Shown: one piece after another, positions 56,115 to 64,000 of the stretch
Layout: each line of letters starts with the position of its first letter
Numbering within the stretch: the first letter of the stretch is position 1
NCBI GenBank assembly: GCA_902795275.1
Contig: CADBKQ010000006.1
Span: forward strand, 79,356 to 143,355
From: an uncultured Eubacteriales bacterium
GTDB lineage: Bacteria > Bacillota > Clostridia > Christensenellales > Aristaeellaceae
Direction: 5' to 3'
Length of the DNA stretch: 64,000 bases
The notes under the pieces: generated by a model
Told to the model about the DNA's origin: nothing
Seen by the model: only the letters and a program-made list of their open reading frames with translations
The model's database searches: none
Position numbers and translations under genes: made by a program

Positions 56115-58180
56115 TGGTGGGCCAGAGCATCGCGCTGAGCAAGCTGTTCACGCTGTTTAACATTGTTCCGTCCTCCGCGGTGGAGAGCGTTTCCTTCTCC
56201 GATCCCGAGTTGATGACTGTGGAAGCGCTGGAGAATGACTGGCTGCTGACCTGCCTGGATCATTTCGATCCCAGCGTGCCCCAGACCCTGACCGTGACCC
56301 TGCTGAACGGCGAAGTGTACACCATCAACGTGGCCGACGCCGGAATCACCCAGCAGTACGTGGCTGCCGACGGCGAAACATACGGCATCAACGTGAAGTT
56401 CGACGCCGACGCCCAGCTTCCCGTGGACGCGGTGCTGAGCGTGGAGGAGATCGGGCCGGAACACGAAAAATACCAGGAATACCTGGCCCAGGCGCTGGCC
56501 GCGCTGGGCGTGAACGCGGAACCCGCGAATGAGGAAGCCGAAGCGGAAGCTGGCGAAGAAGCCACCGGTGAAGAAGTTACCGGCGAAGAAGCCGCCGCGG
56601 AGGCCCAGAATCAATTTGCCCGGTTCTTCGACATCAGCATCATGCAGGGTTCGCAGAAGGTACAGCCGAAGGCCAACGTCACCGTCAGCATCAAGCTGGC
56701 CGACGCGCCGGAGGACGAAGAATTGAAGGTCGTTCACTTTGACGAGGAGAACGGCTTGGTTGTGATGCAGGCGGAGAAGAAGGAAAACGACTCCGAGGTG
56801 GAGGTTGCGTTTGAAGCGGAGTCGTTCTCTGTGTATGGCGTGATCGTCACGCCGATGGAAATTTCACCCGCAAACGAACTCAATGGCACGGTATGTACCA
56901 TCAGAAGGGCTAATACCAATAGATACGTGACCAGTGCGTTTGTATATGGAGATCCAAACAACAGAATCCCTCGGAAGGTCGGAAAAACTACAGATGTATC
57001 AGCTGCGGCCAAATGGAATTTCGAGTATGCGGGTCAGGATGGACAGTATTATATCTCTACGACGGGCCAAACAGATGCCCAGGCCGGGAAAAAAGTATAC
57101 TTATACATGGAAAAGATTAGTAATGAACCAGATGGAAGTGAAAGCGTTGCTGTATACCCGGAGGGAAGCGGGGAATGGGAACGGCCTAAAATGGCCTTTA
57201 CGGTGATCAAGCTTGATAATGGAAACTATACTATTTCACATACGGATAATAATGTCACTTACTATTTGAATGAATTTGGAGATGAAGGGGGAAATGGTTT
57301 TGCAGCTTGGTATGAGAACAATGAAGGAAGCACGCTGAGCTTTGACTTTACGACAGCACCGAATGAAGTAAAACAGCAGTATATCTTGCTCACACGCTTT
57401 GAGGGAGATTATTACGTCATCCTGAACGACGGCACGCTGGTCAAGACAAATGACCCGGATAATAATGGCGTGTTCAAGATCGACGATCCCATGGTGTGGA
57501 CATACAACGATAAGGCGAATTTGTACCATCATGCCAAGGAAACCGGCTTTGACGGAAATAATCTGGCATCCGACTATTTTTATCGCTATTTTGATCCGGA
57601 TGTGAGCGCTGGGTATACGGATGAGGACTATGATACAACGACGGGTCGCTTAACCGGAACCGCAACTGAATACATCATTGATACCCGCCCCCTGCAGGAT
57701 CAGATGAAAATCAACTATGCCAACAACAAGATCAGCAGCAAAGATAATCCTTCCAATTATATTGGCATTGTGAAGGACGCAAGTGGATTGCGGATTGCAG
57801 GTCTGAAGAATGCGGATCAGGCTGCCGAAATCTACTTTGTGGAAATGACCGATACAGCGGCTCTGGTGAATGCTCAAAACCTGGTAAACGATTCCAGCCA
57901 TACGGTCAACCATATCGATATTTCCATCGTGGGCCACGCGGCGTTTTCCGTGCCCCTGGCTTATGGTACATATTATTACAAAGATAAGAATGGCCAGGTG
58001 CAAACGCTGGTTGTCAACAGGGAAAACCCGCTGACGATCGATGTGGCGCAGGATGTGCCCATTGACAGGGATGACGTGAAACGCGCCAATATCACCGCCT
58101 ACACGCTGGGCTCGAACGGCGAACACATCACTAAGGACAATGTGTTCTATATCACCGGTTACTTGGCGGTTAGGCGATAG
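56057..58180 (+). pseudogene. Giant LPXTG adhesin, fragment 3
   Basis: The frame is open from about 55955. It contains FPAEGFSVYAITYTVGLYSG, a Glu/Ala-rich linker, a repeat of the domain ending VEVAFEAESFSVYGVIVTP, and from 56.88 kb a different module (NGTVCTIRRANTNRYVTSAF) with beta-trefoil-like spacing (YYISTTGQ, YTISHTDNNVTYYL, YYVILNDGTLVK). This module uses more AT-rich codons than its surroundings. The frame is lost near 58170, where the reading should go on as GDSEGYTPDAEFG. Confidence 0.75.
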
Positions 58181-58778
58181 CGAGGGCTATACTCCTGATG
58201 CGGAATTTGGCATCGTTCCCGATCTCCCCGAAGGCGACTATACGGTGACCGAGATCATGTGGGAAAATGTTCAGTATAATCAGGGAGGATTTGTCATCCA
58301 CACCGGCATCACAGGAGATGTGCAGGGTGTAAACAATTCCGACAGATCCGCCACTGTTACCGTCACAGCGGGGAATACAGCGAGTATTCCTACGGCGGCC
58401 TTCACCAATGATCTGATCGGTGAAACAAGCATCAAGGCGCGGAAACAGTGGAAGGAAAACGAGAGCGCTCAGCCTTCCCAAGCTCCCTGGATACTTCCGA
58501 ACGGAAGAACCGCTTCCTCGATCAAAGTGGAAGTATACCGGGTGCCTGGCGCTGTGGTGTCTGGCGAAACCGGAAGCAGCTATGATAAAACGATACGCAG
58601 GATAACGTTTGTAGATAGCGCGGGCGCGCCGGTAGACATGACGATAGAACGCGCAGGAAAGAGGGTTTGGGTCGAGCCTGTGGCTTCCGGAGGACTGACA
58701 TACCGTGTGCTTAAAACCGTCCCGGACAATGGTTCTTCCTGGTCAATCCAGCTGAACGGACTGGAGAAAATCGACTGA
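58140..58778 (+). pseudogene. Giant LPXTG adhesin, fragment 4
   Basis: Encodes a Cna-B-like stretch (PEGDYTVTEIMWENVQYNQG, IGETSIKARKQWKENESAQP, SIKVEVYRVPGAVV). It ends at a TGA at 58776-58778 that is exactly in frame with fragment 5, so a single base change would join the two. As TGA ends normal genes elsewhere in this window, recoding is unlikely. Confidence 0.75.
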
Positions 58779-58787
58779 GTCAACACT

Positions 58788-61700
58788 TTGATCAAGCGGG
58801 AAGAGACGAATGATCCGGATCAAATTTTGAACTTTGGATATCAGATCAAGGAAGTCAGTGTAACGGACGATCAGGACGGCGTTTTCACAGGGTACAGCGT
58901 AGCCTACAGTGACGATAATCAATCGTTGTGGCACGCGGAGGATCCCGTCACAATCACCAATACCCAAGTGACCGATGCTTCCCTGATCCTGAAAAAGGCG
59001 CTGGAAGCCAGCGTAGGCTCTCCCGTGAACAGCGATCTCACGCTGACCGACGGCACATACAGCTTCACGGTGGTCGGGCCGAAGGAGAAGAGCGCGAACG
59101 AGCAAATTACCAAGGAAGTGTCTATCACCGCGACCACGACCGAGGGTACAACAACGTACATCTATAAGGTGAACGATGTCCCGGCAAGCGAAGAATCGGG
59201 CGGCGGCGTCAAACTGACCGGACTGACACCCGGCACCTACACCATCAAGGAAACGGGATGGACAATGACCCCGCCCGCAGGTTCCGCTATGTTCCTGGAT
59301 GAAATCGATTGCCCGGAGAGCGCGGAAAAGGGAACGAACCTCGAAAAGAGAACCATTGACGTGCTTGTGGGCACCGGTGAACAGGAAACCGTTGCGGTGA
59401 CCTATAAGAACCTGCTGCAGGCCAACACCGTGACACACAGAAAGATGGTGTTGGATACCAACGACAGTGATGAAACAGCGCCTTTCCGCTCAGATGCTGA
59501 GCATACCTGGGAGGACAGCGCGGACTACGATATCGGCGACCTGGTGCCGTACCGTGTAACGGGCTTCCTGCCGCAGGCGTTCTACAAATCCATGGTCGCC
59601 TACTACTACGAGATTCAGGACACCATGCAGAATCTGCAGTATGAGAGCGGCACGGGCCACATGTTTGCCTTCGTGAAAGGGCCTGCGGATGAAGTGGGTT
59701 CCTGGTATCAGGTAGATAATTACTTTACCGTCAGCGCCGATGACAGCTTGAACTTTGAGCATGGTTCCAACTGGACAGGGGGCGGAACCGTACACTATTT
59801 GCAGGTAAAGACAAATAAAAATGCAGGCTTAAAGGCAATCGCCGGGGGCTACAGGGTGACCTCCTGGGGAAGCTCCAGTACCCATGACAATGTCCAGAAT
59901 AACGAGCCTGTCCTTGGCAGCTTTGAATCCATCAACCCCAACCATATCCAATATCTCCAGTTCCGGTACAAGGCGAGATTGCTGAACACCGCGAACATCG
60001 GAACCGTCGGCAACGCCAACGACGCGAGGATCGTCTATACAAAGGGCGATACCACAGGCAACACGGATTGGGATCGCAACCGGGTGTTCACCTACAAGCT
60101 AAAGGTGACAAAGACCTATGAATCCGGACGGGAATCCGGAGATGGCGAAGCGGTATTCGCGCTGTACAAAAAGTACAAAGCAGCCCAGAGCGGCTTTGCC
60201 AAATCATGCTCTTACGGAACAAATGCCACGCTGTATGGAACAGCGGGAATGGTTCCGTCCGGAAACCTCGCGCCTGATGACAGCGCGGATGGGAATTACT
60301 ACCTCGTGAACGTAACCCATACGAATGGAACTGATGTGTACGAGTGGAATGGAATTGATGACGGCGACTATATCCTGTTGGAGCTGAGCACAGCGAGAGG
60401 GTATGACGTCATGCCCAAGCCGATTCATTTCACGGTCAATGTCGAGCATGATCAGGTATCCGACGATCCGAAAATCAACGAAAACAGTACGCACACTTCG
60501 CTCACCGTCCGCTCTGAAAACGGCGTGACGAACGGGTGCATCACGAACGCGGACGGCGTGTCCTTCCTCAAGAGCAATAACAATGACATCCCGAGCATTA
60601 ACGCTGCCATCCCGAACTACAAGACCGGCGGCCTGAACATCACAAAGGCTGTCGTTCCGCAGGACGATCAGGCGGCGGATGATACGGTCTTTACCTTCCA
60701 GGTGGAGTTCAAGAAATGGAACGTGGCCTATCACGGGCTGGTCAAGGTGAAGAACGCAGAGGTGTACGCTGCCAACGGCACCACCCATCTGATGGCTCTT
60801 TCGGCCAACGGAGACTGGGTGTCCACTGGCTCCGCCGGCACGCTGCTGCTGAAGGTCACGGGCACGGGCACAGCGGAAATCACGGGCATTCCGGATGGCG
60901 TGGTCTGCAAGGTGACCGAACCTGAGGGTCAGATACCTTCTGGATGGGTATACAAGGATACCACGCCGAACGATACGGTGACTATCGACGCCAGCGCCAC
61001 AACCACGCCTGGAATCGTCGTCACCAACTACCGTCCCGGCGCTCTCCAGATCACCAAGACCGTGACGGTGAACGGTGAAGAGTGGACAACTGCTTCTCCC
61101 GCTGACGGCGCCTACACCTTCGCAGTGAAAGGCCCGTCTCCGGCTGAAACGATTGTGACATACGTTCAGATCACTGTGACGAATGGCCAGGCTGCCAGCT
61201 ACAAGCTGTCTGCCACCGACACGGAAGATGCGTGGGCTGCGATACAGCCAGAAAATAGCAGCATCGCTGTTGTGTCTGGCCTGATTCCCGGCACATACAC
61301 CGTCACCGAAGCTGCCCCGACCAATGGCACAACGTTGACAGGCGTGACAGTGAACGGTACGCCTGTGGCCGCCGGAACCACCGCCGCCACCCTGACCGTC
61401 GCTCCGGGCAGCGAAGCAACTGCGAACGTGGCTGGATTTACCAACAATAAACCCTACATCACTTACAGTCCGCAGGTGACGAAGATGCTGGCCGGAGATG
61501 ATGAAAACGACAGCAACTGGCCTTCCGGCGGATTCGAGTTCACGCTGGCAGGCATCGGCGACACCACTGCGGTTATTACAGCCGGAACGGTGACCTTGCC
61601 TGCTTCGGTGACAGTAACTGCCAGAGCCGACAGCAAGCTTGCGGCTTTCGGCGATATCGTCTTCACAGCGGAGGGAACCTACACCTTCACCATTACCGAA

Positions 61701-62438
61701 ACTGTACCGGCAGGCGCCGTCGGCGCTGATGGAACAGTGTACAGCAACCAGACCAGCGGCTGGTTCGTGAAGGACGGCATTGCCTACAACGCTGCGCCTG
61801 TGAGCGTGACCGTCACGGTTGAAGAAAGCGATGGCGTGCTGAGCGTGGCAAGTGTCCAGTACGGGTCAGCAGATGCCGCTACAGGTCAAGCCATCCTTAC
61901 GGCCGCCGGCTCCATCACCAACACCGTGCCGACCAGCCTCAAGATCGTGAAGGTGGACGTGAAAAATGCTGCCACACTGTTGTCCGGCGCTTCGTTCAGG
62001 CTGGATAAGGGTACGCCCGTAAGTACAACTGATCCTGAAACCGGCGCAGCATCCCAAAGCATAAGCTGGACCGCATACTTCTCAGGCGTTGCAACGTATA
62101 AGAATCCGAGAACAACAGACAGTCAGGGCGAAATCACCTTCACCAATCTGACCGATGGCCAGTACCGGTTGGTTGAAACCCAGGCTCCGGCTGGGTATGT
62201 CGCACTGACGCAGGAGATCACGTTCACGGTCGAAAATGGTGCGGTGAGCTATACGCAGGGAAGCAGCAGTACGGTGACTTACGGGAACAGCACCTTTACT
62301 GTTCCCAACACCCCCGGCGTGGAGCTGCCCGCTACCGGCGGCCCCGGCACTGTGGTCTACACCGTCACAGGCCTGACCCTGACGCTCGGCGCGGCCCTGT
62401 GGCTGATCCTGCGCAGAAGAAAGGAACAGCAGAACTAA
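58788..62438 (+). pseudogene. Giant LPXTG adhesin, fragment 5 (C-terminus with sorting signal)
   Basis: A 1216-residue reading made of pilin/adhesin modules. These include a prealbumin-like domain (LTLTDGTYSFTVVGP), a large domain with DTMQNLQYESGTGHMFAFVK, Spy0128/FctA-type isopeptide domains (YSPQVTKMLAGDDENDSNWP, GFEFTLAGIG, YTFTITETVPAGAVG), and a SpaA-type domain (LKIVKVDVKNAATLLSGASF, YRLVETQAPAGYVAL). The sorting signal is LPATGGPG, a hydrophobic helix and RRRKEQQN. Lys, Asn and Glu at the usual places suggest intramolecular isopeptide bonds. The TTG at 58788 is not a credible start; the frame continues upstream to the TGA at 58776. Confidence 0.82.
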
Positions 62439-62598
62439 CCCTCTCACTCAGTTCTCGTAAAAAACTCGAATAGTGTGGGACTGAAGTAGAGGGAACGGCC
62501 CCCGTTTCGACACTCTCAACCTACCAAGCCGATGATACGCCATAGATTGGCAGCACTATTAATTGGCGCACGGCAGGGAGGGAGCGCGAACGGGGGCC

Positions 62599-62650
62599 TT
62601 GATTTTACCGCCCTTACGGGGTATAATAAAACCAGAACCATGGCGGTAAA
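62599..62650 (+). promoter_or_regulatory. Promoter with palindromic operator before a toxin-antitoxin remnant
   Basis: TTGATT (62599-62604) and TATAAT (62622-62627) with 17-base spacing, flanked by a 9-bp inverted repeat TTTACCGCC/GGCGGTAAA (62604-62612 with 62642-62650). The layout suits autoregulation by an antitoxin. The rest of the gap from 62439 also contains GGCCCCCGTT/AACGGGGGCC arms about 80 bases apart and no gene. Confidence 0.6.
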
Positions 62651-62692
62651 CGCGCAATCAATGGGCGTGTCTGAGAAGGGAGGCACTCCAAA

Positions 62693-63011
62693 ATGTCCAC
62701 AGTGCCAGTAAAGTATCCTCAAATCTGGGCGAAACTGAGCGTGAAGAACCAGGATCACGCGCAGAAATACATGGAATTTTTATATCAACAGTAGCAAGCA
62801 ACAACAGCAACTACAACACCAACAACAGAGGGAGAAGACAGAAAAGGTAAAAGCAAAACCTCGCATTTTTGGGATCCTGAAAGGAAAAATGGTCATCCCG
62901 GAAGGCTTTGATGATCCGATCATTATCTCGCAGGCAATGGAAAGGGAAATGCCACTTGTAACGAGGGATCAAAAAATCTGGCAGTATGATGCAGTTGAAA
63001 AAGTATGGTAA
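62693..63011 (+). pseudogene. VapB/VapC-type toxin-antitoxin remnant, fused and frameshifted
   Basis: A 33-codon reading from the ATG at 62693 (MSTVPVKYPQIWAKLSVKNQ, stop at 62792-62794) has a GGGAGG site. In another frame, from about 62790 to 63011, the sequence runs SSKQQQQLQHQQQREKTE, then RIFGILKGKMVIPEGFDDP, which resembles the C-terminus of an antitoxin. It passes directly into IIISQAMEREMPLVTRDQKI and WQYDAVEKVW, which resembles the C-terminal end of a PIN-domain VapC toxin. The body of the toxin is missing, so an internal deletion seems to have fused the two ends. Confidence 0.6.
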
Positions 63012-63020
63012 TAGAAAAGA

Positions 63021-63056
63021 AAAGCAGGTGGTATGTGAAAGCCATCTGCTTTTTGT
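63021..63056 (+). terminator. Terminator after the toxin-antitoxin remnant
   Basis: AAGCAGGTGG/CCATCTGCTT stem followed by TTTG. Confidence 0.7.
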
Positions 63057-63172
63057 TGGAAGTAGGACTTTAACACATTAAAGCGTAACGGTTTAATGCA
63101 GAAAAGCACAACTGAGGATTGACGGCCTCTATGCTTTCCGTTGCCCTTCGAACGCGGGTCGCTTGCTTGCTG

Positions 63173-63313
63173 TTATTGCTCCCATATCTTGTCACAAAAT
63201 TGCTTTGTCCGGCTGACCCGCACACTGTCAGGCCAGGCCTCATAACGGTCAGTGAGCGGAACGAAGTTCACCATGTAGTCATCTACCTGTTTGCGCTGGA
63301 GCTGGAATGGCAC
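63173..63313 (-). CDS. Small protein or gene fragment (46 aa)
   Basis: Reads VPFQLQRKQVDDYMVNFVPL, then TDRYEAWPDSVRVSRTKQFC. It looks like real protein sequence, but has no good ribosome site at the GTG. A preceding reading in another frame joins it near 63313, so it may be a frameshifted small gene. Not recognised. Confidence 0.35.
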   Translation of the reverse strand: MPFQLQRKQVDDYMVNFVPLTDRYEAWPDSVRVSRTKQFCDKIWEQ

Positions 63314-63381
63314 ATGCCATGACTGTCATTGAGGCCAAGACACACAGCTCGCAATGACCTTTCCTTTCGTCGTTTTTTGTC

Positions 63382-63410
63382 ATTATAGCGAGCAATTCTG
63401 TGTCAGTCAA
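63382..63410 (-). promoter_or_regulatory. Promoter reading toward 63.17 kb
   Basis: On the minus strand, TTGACT (63410-63405) and TATAAT (63387-63382) with 17-base spacing, close to consensus. It drives the small reading frame at 63.2-63.3 kb or its ancestral gene. Confidence 0.65.
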
Positions 63411-63645
63411 GCAGAGCAGTTTTCGGACGGCCTAAGCGGGCAGAAACAATACAGGTGCTCAGATAGCGGAGTGTGGTGACCCATGCGGGCTGACCCAGAA
63501 TCACAAGCAGCAGCGCGGAAACCGTGGCTGCCAGGTCGGACAGCTGCGTATAAAAGACGCGAATCTTCCATTTCCTGTCGGTGATGCTTAATGACAGCGC
63601 CGCGCTTCCAGCAGCAGGACGATGACGCATGGGTTCTTTCAGCAT
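63403..63645 (-). CDS. Hypothetical protein (80 aa)
   Basis: The ATG at 63645 is preceded by GAGGAG at good spacing and follows the upstream reading frame closely. The product has one hydrophobic stretch (ATVSALLLVILGQPAWVTTL). No family recognised; it may be a fragment. Confidence 0.35.
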   Translation of the reverse strand: MLKEPMRHRPAAGSAALSLSITDRKWKIRVFYTQLSDLAATVSALLLVILGQPAWVTTLRYLSTCIVSARLGRPKTALLD

Positions 63646-63673
63646 ACTCAGCGCTCCTCATATCGTATTGATC

Positions 63674-64000
63674 TCAATATGGTTCGTTATGATCGTACTC
63701 ACCATATTCGCACCCGATGTGTGTTGCTTCAATCTCATCCACCAGAATGAACTGCCCGTCCTGCCGGTCATACAGCTTCACGGTACCCCAGCCGTTACCG
63801 CCGTTCCACAGGCGGTTGTGATGTCTGCTGCCGTCCGGCGCTCGTAGTTGATCAGCAGCATGTCCTTCTTCAGGCAATGCACCTCTGTCTCCATCGCAGC
63901 GTGGATGTTCTCCTGCCGGACATGCCATATGACCTCATCATCCAGTTCCTCAAAGGAGAACTTGGTCTTCACCATCAGGTGGAGCTTGGAGAAATTGAAA
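63674..64000 (-). pseudogene. Unrecognised gene, cut by window edge and frameshifted
   Basis: The frame is open from the window end (FNFSKLHLMVKTKFSFEELD) through LKKDMLLINYERRTA. It then needs a shift near 63830 to go on as RLWNGGNGWGTVKLYDRQDG, QFILVDEIEATHIGCEYGEY and the stop at 63674. The protein looks soluble and rich in charged and aromatic residues. No function can be assigned; small genes of this kind are common on plasmids and conjugative elements. Confidence 0.45.

Noticed and set aside
58776..58778. TGA read as tryptophan or selenocysteine
   Set aside because: TGA ends gyrB, btuC and other intact genes here, there is no tryptophan-coding shift, and no selenocysteine insertion hairpin is evident.

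Overview
The window looks like chromosomal DNA of a moderately GC-rich, spore-forming member of the Clostridia, probably a gut or rumen anaerobe. The clues are sporulation genes (a SpoVB-like flippase, YabP, YabQ), MazG, HU and RqcP in Bacillota order, a carbohydrate ABC system of the LplB/LplC type, cobalamin and TPP riboswitches, many cyclic-di-GMP proteins and LPXTG-type surface adhesins. The genetic code is standard, since TGA ends several core genes. I do not assign a species.

Layout. 1-4.05 kb: gyrB (5' cut by the window edge) and gyrA. 4.4-9.4 kb: M48 membrane protease, SpoVB-like flippase, MazG, HU and RqcP. 9.4-11.1 kb: TPP-riboswitch-controlled thiT, divergent from a YfbR-type 5'-nucleotidase. 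11.1-14.6 kb: a sortase-anchored surface protein broken by a frameshift. 14.8 kb: tRNA-Ala(GGC). 15-20.5 kb: a LacI-type sensor fused to GGDEF, a macro-domain/vWA gene pair and a membrane diguanylate cyclase. 20.8-21.4 kb: yabP-yabQ, displaced from mazG/rqcP and inverted. 21.5-24.6 kb: a cobalamin-riboswitch-controlled B12 importer (btuFCD). 25-36.7 kb: a pectin/rhamnogalacturonan-oligosaccharide-type locus with two sugar-ABC ATPases, an AraC regulator, a GH105 hydrolase, a solute-binding protein, two permeases and five small membrane proteins of unknown role. 36.9-41.7 kb: aldose-epimerase-like protein, zinc-ribbon protein, ArsC-like protein, RsfS, a NadD-YqeK fusion, a membrane protein and an aminoacyl-tRNA deacylase. 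42-49.1 kb: an operon of four cyclic-di-GMP signalling proteins. 49.5-62.4 kb: secreted and cell-wall proteins, including an 18-residue acidic repeat protein and a giant adhesin of about 2850 residues ending in LPATG; both are interrupted. 62.4-64 kb: degraded accessory DNA with a fused VapB/VapC remnant.

Two families of small repeats punctuate the intergenic spaces. The first consists of arrays of the heptamer TTAGGGA/TCCCTAA, usually as an array and its reverse complement around a short spacer. The second is a palindromic element with arms around GTGGGGGAAACC. Reading-frame lesions are confined to surface and signalling genes (14 kb and beyond 45 kb) and spare all core genes, so they may reflect variation or decay rather than uniform sequencing error. 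A plausible functional link, inferred only from adjacency, is that the cyclic-di-GMP operon governs the neighbouring surface proteins.
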